Part shown: positions 53,756-61,743 of the stretch, one piece after another | Position numbering within the stretch: the stretch's first letter is position 1 | Layout of the letters: the number at the start of each line of letters is the position of its first letter | From: SABI01 sp963677695 | GTDB taxonomy: Bacteria; Spirochaetota; Spirochaetia; Sphaerochaetales; Sphaerochaetaceae | Assembly: GCA_963677695.2 (NCBI GenBank) | Contig: CAXXUJ010000001.1 | Location: 1,798,001-1,862,000, forward strand | Reading direction: 5' to 3' | Length of the DNA: 64,000 bases | Translations under genes and position numbers: made by a program | The notes under the pieces: model-generated | The model's database searches: none | What the model saw: only the letters and a program-made list of their open reading frames with translations | Told to the model about the DNA's origin: nothing

Positions 53756-56736
53756 TAAGTAATGAAGAATATGAGAAGGTCGAGCTTCCCGCTATTGAAC
53801 AACTCCAATCACTAGGATGGGAGTATATTCACGGGTCTTTACTTTCTCCTGATTCTTCAGATGAACGCACTTATTTCAGCGACGTAATTCTTGAAATCTG
53901 CCTTACTGAATCTATTAAACGTATCAATCCTTGGATAAGTGATGAAAACCTTCGAAAGGTCGTCCGTGACATCGTAAAACCTCAATATGTTACTCTGATG
54001 GAAACGAACCAGTCCATCTGGGAAACGCTGACTCAATACATATCAGTCGAACAAGATTTGGATGAAAAAGGTCGTAGAGGTCAAACAGTCAAAGTCATAG
54101 ACTTCGATAATCCTGAGAACAATGAATACCTCTGCACGAGCCAATTCAAGATATCAGGTGCGAATCAAAACATCATTCCTGACATTATCCTCTTCGTGAA
54201 TGGTCTCCCTCTCGTAGTGATTGAGTGCAAGTCTCCCTATACTACGAATCCTATGGAAGCAGGCATAGACCAGTTAATGAGATATGCAAACCGTAGAAAT
54301 CCAATCGAAGATGAGGGGGCTGAAAAGCTGTTTCATTACAATCAAATGATGGTATCCACTCATCGAGACAAGGCACGTGTTGGAACCATAAGCTCCCTGA
54401 TGGAACACTATCTTGAATGGAAAGACCCGTATCCTCTCAAAACTGAGCAAATCGGAGCGCAGCCAAATTCACAAGAGATACTGATAGCGGGTTTGTTCAA
54501 CCATAAGAATTTCTTGGATATTATTCAGAACTTCACTGTATTTGAACCCGTTGATGGTAGGACTATAAAGAAGATTCCAAGGTATCAACAGTTTCGTGCT
54601 GTGCATAAGACCATAGAGCGCATTAAAACAGGAAACACAAGGAAAGAGAAGGGAGGAGTCATCTGGCATACTCAAGGGTCAGGGAAATCTCTGACTATGG
54701 TCTTCCTTGCAGTGAAGATGAGAAGAGACCCAGTTCTCAGTAAGTACAAACTGGTTTTTGTTACAGACAGAATTCAGTTAGATAGCCAACTCACATCTAC
54801 CTTCCAGAGAGCTCAGGATGAAACCATCTACCATGCAAATTCTGTAACTCATCTTAAAGAACTCCTTTCAAAAGACTCCTCAGATATCGTTACCGCTATG
54901 ATACAGAAATTCCAAGAGAGTGCTGATGAGTTTGATTTCCCTGTACTCAATGAATCAGAAAAAATCGTAGTCCTTGCTGATGAAGCCCACAGGACGCAGT
55001 ATGGCACTCTGGGTGTTGCTCTCAACACAGCACTCCCGAATGCTCCCAAGATTGCATTTACAGGTACTCCCCTTATCAAGACTCAAAAAACCAACAATGA
55101 GTTTGGCTCCTACATTGATACCTATACCATTGAGCAAGCTGTGAAAGATGGATCAACCATACAGATACTCTATGAAGGTCGTGAAGCAAATGTCAAAGTA
55201 ATGGGTGATTCACTTGATAGCTTGTTCGCTGAATATTTCTCCGATAAAACAGAAGAAGAACAGACAGCTATCAAGCAGAAGTATGGAACCACCAAAGCTG
55301 TCCTGGAAGCTCCTCAACGAATCAGAAGAATCTGCATTGATATCCTGAAACATTATAGGGAACATATTCAGCCTAATGGATTCAAGGCAATGCTGGTTAC
55401 TTCCTCTCGTCATGCAGCAGTCACCTACAAAGAAATGATGGATGAACTTGGAAGTCCTGAATCTGCTGTCATCATCTCTGCTGACCATAACGATGAAAGG
55501 AGATTCTGGGAATATACCGATAGCCAGAAACAGAAACAGCAGATAGATAATTTCAAGAAACCTTTCGGTGTTGGGGAAGGACAATCAAACCTATCTTTCT
55601 TGATAGTCAAGGATATGCTTCTGACGGGGTTCGATGCCCCAATTGCACAGGTCATGTACCTTGACAGAAAACTGACCGACCATAACCTTCTACAAGCAAT
55701 AGCCCGTGTGAACCGAACAAACAAAAATAAATTCCGTGGATACATAGTTGATTACTATGGATTGAGCGATTATCTCACAGAAGCATTAGAAATGTTCTCC
55801 ACTGAAGATGTGGAAGGAGCTCTCATCGACCTTAAAGAAGAGATTCCTGTATTGAAGAATGCACATACACGAGTCATCAAGCACTTCAAAGGATTAGACT
55901 TGGATGATGTAGATGATTGTATTCTTTCCCTAGAAGACGAGAATAAGCGACAGGAGTTCCAAACAGACTTCAGACGCTTCTCTAAGCAAATGGATATTAT
56001 TCTACCTGATGAATCGGCTAGTCCCTTCCTTGCAGACCTCAAACGACTTGGAAAGATTTCTATTGGGGCAAGAAATCTCTACCGTGATGAACAGCTTAAC
56101 ATTGCAGGTGCAGGGGAGAAAGTAAGAAAACTCATTGAGGAACATATCTATTCAACAGGTGTTGACCCTAAAATCCCTCCGATGGATTTATTGGATAATG
56201 ACTATAAGAAGAAACTTAATGAGCATAAATCTGATAGGGCAAAAGCCTCTGAAATAGAGTATGCGATAAGAGCCCATATCAAGATAAACCTTGAAGAAGA
56301 TCCAGAATACTATAAGTCACTGTCAGATAGACTGAAGGTGATAATAGAAGCAAACCGTGAGAAATGGGAAACCTTGGTTCAACTTCTTATGGACTTCAGA
56401 GATACCATTGAAAGTGAACATCAACGGGGAGCTCAAAGAATAGGTCTTTCTGAAACAGAGTTTTCCTTTCATAACATATTAATGGCAGAGATTGTGAATC
56501 AGAGTGAAAGTGTAGATAAAGAAACTCAGAACCAGATTGTTGAAGTAACGAAACATTTGGTTCAGATGATGGAAGAAGCAACACAGATAGTAGAGTTCTT
56601 CAAAAAGCCTGATGAAATCAAGAGTGTGAAGAAACATATCAAACGTACCATTCTCAATGAACAATTTGGTAATAAGGAACTTGTAAGGGCAATCACTGAA
56701 AGATTCATGGAACTTGCAAAGGTGAAGTTCAAATGA
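53752..56736 (+). CDS. hsdR: Type I restriction endonuclease subunit
   Basis: A 994-aa restriction and translocation subunit. The N-terminal nuclease has the PD-(D/E)xK pattern (PDIILFVNGLPLVVIECK). The SF2 motor has Walker A in WHTQGSGKSLTM, DEAH box in VLADEAHRTQYG, motif III AFTGTPLI and motif VI QAIARVNRTNKNKFRG. A C-terminal helical domain binds the methylase. The ATG overlaps the hsdS stop (ATGA). It appears intact and active. Confidence 0.97.
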   Translation: MISNEEYEKVELPAIEQLQSLGWEYIHGSLLSPDSSDERTYFSDVILEICLTESIKRINPWISDENLRKVVRDIVKPQYVTLMETNQSIWETLTQYISVEQDLDEKGRRGQTVKVIDFDNPENNEYLCTSQFKISGANQNIIPDIILFVNGLPLVVIECKSPYTTNPMEAGIDQLMRYANRRNPIEDEGAEKLFHYNQMMVSTHRDKARVGTISSLMEHYLEWKDPYPLKTEQIGAQPNSQEILIAGLFNHKNFLDIIQNFTVFEPVDGRTIKKIPRYQQFRAVHKTIERIKTGNTRKEKGGVIWHTQGSGKSLTMVFLAVKMRRDPVLSKYKLVFVTDRIQLDSQLTSTFQRAQDETIYHANSVTHLKELLSKDSSDIVTAMIQKFQESADEFDFPVLNESEKIVVLADEAHRTQYGTLGVALNTALPNAPKIAFTGTPLIKTQKTNNEFGSYIDTYTIEQAVKDGSTIQILYEGREANVKVMGDSLDSLFAEYFSDKTEEEQTAIKQKYGTTKAVLEAPQRIRRICIDILKHYREHIQPNGFKAMLVTSSRHAAVTYKEMMDELGSPESAVIISADHNDERRFWEYTDSQKQKQQIDNFKKPFGVGEGQSNLSFLIVKDMLLTGFDAPIAQVMYLDRKLTDHNLLQAIARVNRTNKNKFRGYIVDYYGLSDYLTEALEMFSTEDVEGALIDLKEEIPVLKNAHTRVIKHFKGLDLDDVDDCILSLEDENKRQEFQTDFRRFSKQMDIILPDESASPFLADLKRLGKISIGARNLYRDEQLNIAGAGEKVRKLIEEHIYSTGVDPKIPPMDLLDNDYKKKLNEHKSDRAKASEIEYAIRAHIKINLEEDPEYYKSLSDRLKVIIEANREKWETLVQLLMDFRDTIESEHQRGAQRIGLSETEFSFHNILMAEIVNQSESVDKETQNQIVEVTKHLVQMMEEATQIVEFFKKPDEIKSVKKHIKRTILNEQFGNKELVRAITERFMELAKVKFK

Positions 56737-57461
56737 AGTCAGATAGCTTTATCAAACAGAGCAACCTTGATACCGATTTTCCTCTCAAAGTAGAAAGAAC
56801 AGACAGAAAGAAAACTGCATCGATTAAGGTAGAAGATGGAAAAGTCCGAGTCCTTATTCCGAGAACTCTCTCACCTACCCGACTTGAGGACCTTATACGG
56901 AAAAAGACTCCTTGGATAAGGAGGCAACTCAAAATTCAGGCTGACCAAAAACTAGTGAAGCTTAAGGAGTATGTGTCAGGCGAATCTTTCACATACTTAG
57001 GTAGAAACTATCGACTCAAGCTCATAAATGATCCATCAAAGGAAGTAAAGTTGATAGGTGGTAAGTTTGTGTATGGCACTGCTTCAAATCTTACTGAGAA
57101 TGAAAAGAAAGCAAAAACTCAGAAAGCATTACACGATTGGTATGTGAAACATGCTAGGGAGCGACTAGCGGAAAAGACCGAACGATATGCAAAACTTCTT
57201 GGGGTATATCCTTCATCAATTAAAGTCCGTTCATTCAAATCACGATGGGGAAGCTGCTCCATTAATGGGGAGATTACATACAACTGGAAAATCATCATAG
57301 CACCACACCACATCGTTGATTATGTGGTCGTACATGAATTATGTCATATACTCTATCAAAACCACTCAGAGAGCTTCTGGGGGGCTTTAGAACGCATAAT
57401 ACCAGACTATAAGGAATGCAGAACTTGGTTGATGAAGAATACTCAGTTAATGGGAATTTAG
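56733..57461 (+). CDS. YgjP-like metallopeptidase
   Basis: A 242-aa protein of the YgjP/DUF45 group of predicted zinc metallopeptidases. The metal site is VVHELCHILYQNHSESFW (HExxH plus a downstream His). The central RSFKSRWGSCSINGEITYNW motif is diagnostic of the group. The ATG overlaps the hsdR stop by four bases. Such genes are often linked to type I restriction operons, where their role is not established; turnover of HsdR is one possibility. Confidence 0.9.
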   Translation: MKSDSFIKQSNLDTDFPLKVERTDRKKTASIKVEDGKVRVLIPRTLSPTRLEDLIRKKTPWIRRQLKIQADQKLVKLKEYVSGESFTYLGRNYRLKLINDPSKEVKLIGGKFVYGTASNLTENEKKAKTQKALHDWYVKHARERLAEKTERYAKLLGVYPSSIKVRSFKSRWGSCSINGEITYNWKIIIAPHHIVDYVVVHELCHILYQNHSESFWGALERIIPDYKECRTWLMKNTQLMGI

Positions 57462-57517
57462 AATGTGGGGAACCACTAAAATGATTGCTGAGGAGTTGCT
57501 AGCTTAAGGAGTTTGTC

Positions 57518-58765
57518 TTGGGTAAAAAAAAGAAAAAATTTATCACAGCTATAAAATCTTATGAAGAGCAAGGTGTCATTGGAGAAGGTGGCTCTGGAAT
57601 TGTTTATAAGGTGCAAGATGAACATGGAGAGATCTATGCATTAAAAATGCTTAGAGGAAGTGTGAGTAAGGAGAAACGTTCTAGATTCAAGAATGAACTG
57701 CATTTCCAATTTAGGAATACACATCCAAATATCATTAGTGTGAGCGACTATGGAGCATATTATGAAGGTGAAGTGGATGTCCCTTTTTATGTGATGCCCT
57801 ACTATAACAAATCACTAAGAGATTTAATGAATGAGGGTATAGAATCAAACAAGATAGAACAATACTTCTCAAGTATTCTTGATGGTATAGAAAGTGCCCA
57901 TAAATTCAATATCACTCACAGAGATATCAAACCTGAAAATATACTCTACAATCCACAAAGGAACGAACTGCTTATTGCTGATTTTGGTATTGCCCGCTTT
58001 GAAGAGATAGACCTCTATACTGCTGTTCAGACAAAGGATACAACCAGACTAGCAAATTTCAGATACTCCGCCCCAGAACAGAGAGATCCAAAAAGTTACT
58101 TAAAAGCTGACAATAGAACTGATATTTATTCATTAGGTCTCATACTGAATGAAATGTTCACTGGTGATGTTCCTCAAGGGAATGGGTATAAAAATATAAC
58201 ATCAAAAGCTTCAGAATTCTCCTATTTAGATGCCATTGTTGAGAAGATGATAATGCAAAATCAAGAGGACAGGTACACCAGCATAGAAGAAGTAAAAAAT
58301 GATTTGAGTGGATACAAGTTTAGATTCATTGAACAGCAAAAACTGAATGAGGCTAAATCTAAAGTAATAAAGGTCTCAGAAATTGATGATATTTTAATAG
58401 ATGATCCACCTCGATTAATTGATGCAAAATGGGAAAATGGCACTCTAACATTAACATTAAGCCAATCAGTAAATCAAAAATGGATTAAAGCTTTGCATAA
58501 TATGGGGAGCTATACATCCTTGATGGGACATCCCCCAGAAGCCTTCTCATTCAATGGGACGAAAGTAAGAACTTCAATCCCTGATTATGATGCTCAAAGA
58601 GCTATTGATTATTTTAAAGAGTGGCTACCTATAGCAAATAGTATTTATAAGAGGACGATTGAACAAGAATCAAAAGCAGAAGCTAATAGGTTGAAGCAAG
58701 AAGCAGAGGCTCTGATTAGGAAACGAGAGAAAAACTTGAAGGTTAACTCTCAATTGCGAATATAG
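57518..58765 (+). CDS. Ser/Thr protein kinase with uncharacterised C-terminal domain
   Basis: A 415-aa cytoplasmic Hanks-type kinase with all catalytic elements: glycine loop IGEGGSGIVY, Lys43 in YALKML, HRDIKPEN (Asp136), DFG at 155-157 and APEQ. After about residue 275 comes a domain with no family that I recognise (about 285-390: DAKWENGTLTLTLSQSVNQ ... IDYFKEWLPIANSIY), then a basic coiled coil. There is no transmembrane segment or PASTA repeat, so it is unlike cell-wall kinases. The start is TTG with AAGGAG. Cytoplasmic kinases in defence islands (Stk2, PglW) act in abortive infection; a similar role is inferred. Confidence 0.85.
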   Translation: MGKKKKKFITAIKSYEEQGVIGEGGSGIVYKVQDEHGEIYALKMLRGSVSKEKRSRFKNELHFQFRNTHPNIISVSDYGAYYEGEVDVPFYVMPYYNKSLRDLMNEGIESNKIEQYFSSILDGIESAHKFNITHRDIKPENILYNPQRNELLIADFGIARFEEIDLYTAVQTKDTTRLANFRYSAPEQRDPKSYLKADNRTDIYSLGLILNEMFTGDVPQGNGYKNITSKASEFSYLDAIVEKMIMQNQEDRYTSIEEVKNDLSGYKFRFIEQQKLNEAKSKVIKVSEIDDILIDDPPRLIDAKWENGTLTLTLSQSVNQKWIKALHNMGSYTSLMGHPPEAFSFNGTKVRTSIPDYDAQRAIDYFKEWLPIANSIYKRTIEQESKAEANRLKQEAEALIRKREKNLKVNSQLRI

Positions 58766-58844
58766 ATAGAATTTCAAAATGGTTGAATTCTTCACATGTC
58801 TAAAGAAGAATGTTCGAAAACGTAAAAGGTAATGGAGATCTGTG

Positions 58845-58919
58845 ATGAGTCATATTTCTGGAGCATTAAATTTTGAGAATTATGAGAAGATTCATGAAAT
58901 GAAATTAAACAGAGGGTAA
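58845..58919 (+). CDS. Possible 24-residue leader peptide
   Basis: A short frame with a TGGAGATC ribosome-like site that ends five bases before the nuclease ATG. The peptide is unremarkable. It could couple translation into the nuclease gene or be chance. Confidence 0.25.
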   Translation: MSHISGALNFENYEKIHEMKLNRG

Positions 58920-58923
58920 TCAA

Positions 58924-60009
58924 ATGCCAGTAGAAGTAGGAATATGGAAAGTAGATGGTTCTGAAATCAAGAAGATTGAGTATAGTGCTATTGAGAATGA
59001 AAGGAAGCTTGAAGATATCCTTTTTAAGGATATATCCATTCTTGGTGATGATTACTTACTCATAGGAAGACAGATTTACACTACCTACGGAAAGATCATT
59101 GATCTTCTATCTATTGACTCTTCTGGAAAGATCACAATTTTTGAATTAAAGAAGGATAAGACTCCAAGAGAAGTGGTTGCACAGGCTCTGGATTATGCCT
59201 CATGGGTTCAAGATTTATCCTATGATGATATTAAAAACATCTATGAAGACATGAACGGGAACTCATTTGAAGAGGCCTTTGAAGATAAATTTGGGAATCC
59301 TCCTCCAGAGAAAATCAATGAAGAACATGATATGCTTATAGTTTGTTCTAGTTTAGATAATGAAACTGAGCGTATCCTCAACTATCTTTCAGACAATTAC
59401 AATGTTCCAATCAATGTTGTGTTCTTTCACTTTTTCAAAGAAGGTAATTCAGAATTTCTCAGTAGGAGTTGGTTGATATCACCAGAAGAAGTTGTGGAGA
59501 GAGGGGGCAAAGTCAAATCTCAGAACAAAGCAGAACCATGGAATGGCAAAGACTTTGTTGTAAATATTGATGAGACAGAGGAGGAAGGTTCCTCTTGGGA
59601 AGATTGTGTTAAATATGGGTTTATCTCTGCTGGAGGAGGAAAGTGGTATTCACGGTCTTTGAATGTCCTTCAGCAAGGCAAACGGGTATTTGCCATGATA
59701 CCAAAGAAGGGATATGTAGGAGTTGGGATTGTTACAGCAACTAGCGTTCCTATAAAGGATTTTGTAGTTAGTATTGATGGAATAGAAAAGTCTATCCTTG
59801 ATCTGCAATTGAAATGTGAAGGGCTAAAAACAAATCTAGATGACATGGATACAACTGAATATCTAGTAGCTGTTGAATGGTTGAAAACAAAGAGAATTGA
59901 AGATGCATATTGGGTTAAAGGATTAAGAGCAAACCAAAACAGTGCCTTCAAATTGAGGAATAAATTCACTCTGGAAAAGCTTATTGATTTCTTCAACTTA
60001 GAAGAATAG
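58924..60009 (+). CDS. PD-(D/E)xK nuclease fused to PUA-like domain (type IV restriction candidate)
   Basis: A 361-aa protein. The N-terminal domain resembles NucS/DUF91-type nucleases: D60 in KIIDLLSID and E74-x-K76 in ITIFELKKDKT, then the helix VVAQALDYASWV. The C-terminal part (about 225-290) has a barrel-like pattern, WYSRSLNVLQQGKRVFAMIP followed by GYVGVGIVTA, as in EVE/ASCH/PUA-fold readers of modified bases. A nuclease joined to a modified-base reader is the plan of type IV restriction enzymes. It lies after the kinase and before a zinc-ribbon gene. Both domain assignments are by eye. Confidence 0.72.
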   Translation: MPVEVGIWKVDGSEIKKIEYSAIENERKLEDILFKDISILGDDYLLIGRQIYTTYGKIIDLLSIDSSGKITIFELKKDKTPREVVAQALDYASWVQDLSYDDIKNIYEDMNGNSFEEAFEDKFGNPPPEKINEEHDMLIVCSSLDNETERILNYLSDNYNVPINVVFFHFFKEGNSEFLSRSWLISPEEVVERGGKVKSQNKAEPWNGKDFVVNIDETEEEGSSWEDCVKYGFISAGGGKWYSRSLNVLQQGKRVFAMIPKKGYVGVGIVTATSVPIKDFVVSIDGIEKSILDLQLKCEGLKTNLDDMDTTEYLVAVEWLKTKRIEDAYWVKGLRANQNSAFKLRNKFTLEKLIDFFNLEE

Positions 60010-60024
60010 GAGATATACCCAGAT

Positions 60025-60270
60025 ATGAAGGAATTGTCATCAAGAGTAGAAAGAGCATACAAACCCAAGAAATGTCCTCAATGTGGTTATGCTCCAATGG
60101 GAAGTATCCTTTATGGTCTTGTTGGAATATCAGATGATCTGGAACAAAAACTAGATGAAGGAAGAGTTGTTCTGGGTGGGTGTTGCAGAACTCTTGATGA
60201 GCCTATGTGGGAATGTTCAAAATGCGGATTGAAGATATGGAAGAAGGGGAAAAATGTGTTCTTACTGTAG
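60025..60270 (+). CDS. Zinc-ribbon protein
   Basis: An 81-aa protein with Cys pairs C17-x2-C20 (KKCPQCG) and C64-x2-C67 (ECSKCG), and an extra C53-C54, forming one zinc ribbon split by an insertion. It follows the nuclease by 15 bp with an AGGAGA site, so it is probably co-expressed. It is the last gene of the island. Confidence 0.75.
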   Translation: MKELSSRVERAYKPKKCPQCGYAPMGSILYGLVGISDDLEQKLDEGRVVLGGCCRTLDEPMWECSKCGLKIWKKGKNVFLL

Positions 60271-60409
60271 ACATAAATTGGGGATACTGTTACCACTTAT
60301 GCTGTTATATTGATAATTATGACAATATTATCTTAAGATTGTAATTTTATAATTTATTATAATGTAATAAAATAGTTAATTTTACAGTGGATAGTGAATT
60401 AATACTGTG

Positions 60410-60427
60410 GGGACTTAAAATCCCTTG
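60410..60427 (+). repeat. attR core (18-bp direct repeat)
   Basis: Identical to 34953-34970. The bases to its left (60271-60409) are AT-rich island sequence without a recognisable gene; the bases to its right are tRNA sequence. Confidence 0.9.
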
Positions 60428-60465
60428 TCCGTAAGGACGTGCGGGTTCGAGCCCCGCCTCCGGCA
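60410..60465 (+). pseudogene. Displaced 3' half of the original tRNA-Leu
   Basis: Anticodon-arm sequence, variable arm (tccgtaagga), T-arm gcggg/cccgc with a canonical TTCGAGC loop, and acceptor strand CTCCGGC plus discriminator A. This acceptor strand pairs perfectly, seven of seven, with the 5' strand GCCGGAG at 34925, better than the strand now attached there. It is the native end that was separated by island insertion. Confidence 0.92.
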
Positions 60466-60576
60466 GATTCCTGCCTACAACCTATATCCTCATTCTTTTC
60501 CTGCAGAGGGGTATTGCATACACAATCTTGCAGTGTGCCTATGTCCTTCCCTGATCAAAGGTGATACACTAGGGGT

Positions 60577-60822
60577 ATGGAAAAGAAAGGGAAGAAGAAA
60601 ATAATAAAGGAATACAATGCTACCCATGCGGAGCGACAGATGCTGTGCGCTGAAGCCGGAAGACTGGCTGTGCGGGCAACCATTGCTGCCGGACTTCCCC
60701 TTACCTATGCTGAAGGGACCGACATCATCCGTGAACTGAACGGGGTGAAAGAGGTGATCGGTCATGTTCCTCCGAAAGTGAAAGTGACTAAAAGAGTCTA
60801 TAAATTTTCAGATGCAAAATGA
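60577..60822 (+). CDS. Small protein coupled to zeta-toxin-like kinase (possible antitoxin)
   Basis: An 81-aa protein with a basic N-terminus (MEKKGKKKIIKEYNATHAE) and an Ala-rich helix (CAEAGRLAVRATIAAGLPLTY). Its stop overlaps the start of the kinase-like gene in ATGA. The arrangement of a small gene followed by a zeta-like P-loop gene suggests an antitoxin, but no antitoxin family is recognised. It is intact although its partner is broken. Confidence 0.6.
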   Translation: MEKKGKKKIIKEYNATHAERQMLCAEAGRLAVRATIAAGLPLTYAEGTDIIRELNGVKEVIGHVPPKVKVTKRVYKFSDAK

Positions 60823-61566
60823 CTCAGAGAATTCGTCTTTTTGCCGGGCCTAACGAACGGCTCCGGAAAAACCTCACTTTACAGATATCTTTCCACTCAG
60901 GGATATTTTCAATCCTATTACAATGTAAATGCTGATGATATGCAGCAGCAGATGCTGAGAACGGGACTCAGTTTAAGAAACTGGCCTGTTTCGATCACTT
61001 ATGATGCGCTTCTCAAACACATTCAAACCACCTCTCTTTCTGAGGTCGTTGATGAAAGACTGTTGAGAGAGTCTATGGTCTTTGAGAATGATCTGATCTA
61101 CCTGACACAGTCTGATGGCCCGATTTCATATGTCTCTGCGGCCTTCGCAGATTTTCTCCGTTATGAGCTGCTCAATGCAGGGACTTCGTTTTCTTTCGAA
61201 TCTGTTCTCTCCCACCCCGGGAAACTTGATTTCTTGTCGGAAGCCAAACAAAGAGGATGCAAGGTCTATCTCTATTTCATATCGACTGAGCAGCCATCCA
61301 TCAACGAGAGCCGTGTAAGGGTTCGCGTTGGGCAGGGTGGACATGACGTCCCGTCTCAGAAGATAAGAGAGCGATACCATAGAACGATGAGTCATGTATT
61401 CTCTGCCATGGAAATCGCTGACACCTCCTACCTTTTCGATAATTCAGTTGCACATGCAGGTAAAGCTTTTCAGAACTTCGCATATTCAAAGGAAGGGAAA
61501 ATTATTCTTCTGGATGAACAGATACCCTCCTGGTTCGATACGTACGTCCTGAGCCATTTCTCATAA
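60819..61566 (+). pseudogene. Zeta-toxin-like P-loop kinase, frameshifted by 4-bp duplication
   Basis: Reading from the ATG at 60819 gives MTQRIRLFAGPN, which then goes out of frame. Removing one copy of a tandem aacg (60852-60859) restores GPNGSGKTSLYRYLSTQGY and about 230 further codons to 61566. The product resembles the COG4185/zeta-toxin group of small-molecule or UDP-sugar kinases: Walker A GPNGSGKT and a second half with ESVLSHPGKLDFLSEAKQRG. As written the P-loop is destroyed. The downstream frame could only start at TTG 60841 without the proper N-terminus. It is either a recent mutation or an assembly error. Confidence 0.85.
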
Positions 61567-61696
61567 TCAACTTCTCTTCGTGTCAACTCTTGAATGTATA
61601 CATACTCAGTCGGTCATGCCTGTTTCGCTTCTCCTGTCTGCGTACTGACTGCACACTTTTTTTCTTTTTTCGTCTCCTTTAAGGTTCATTTAAGTC

Positions 61697-61736
61697 TCCT
61701 CTCATATATTGAGCTCATCAATAAGAGATGAGAGGA
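61697..61736 (+). promoter_or_regulatory. Hairpin that can hide the ribosome site of the beta-helix lipoprotein
   Basis: A 9-bp perfect stem pairs tcctctcat (61697-61705) with atgagagga (61728-61736), and an inner 5-bp stem attga/tcaat is nested in the loop. The right arm contains the GAGG ribosome site of the ATG at 61744. It could act as an RNA thermometer or a switch. Confidence 0.5.
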
Positions 61737-61743
61737 ACAGAAT

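Larger units (their letters stand above)
34953..60427. mobile_element. Integrated genomic island in tRNA-Leu
   Basis: An element of about 25.5 kb bounded by an 18-bp direct repeat (gggacttaaaatcccttg) at 34953-34970 inside tRNA-Leu and at 60410-60427. A tyrosine integrase gene is the first gene inside the left end. The interior is visibly more AT-rich than the core, and its gene content is unrelated to it (integrase, recombinase, IS, restriction, kinase, lipoprotein). The sequence right of the second repeat is the missing 3' half of the same tRNA, which proves the insertion point. No conjugation or phage structural genes are seen, so it may be non-autonomous apart from its helicase. Confidence 0.93.
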
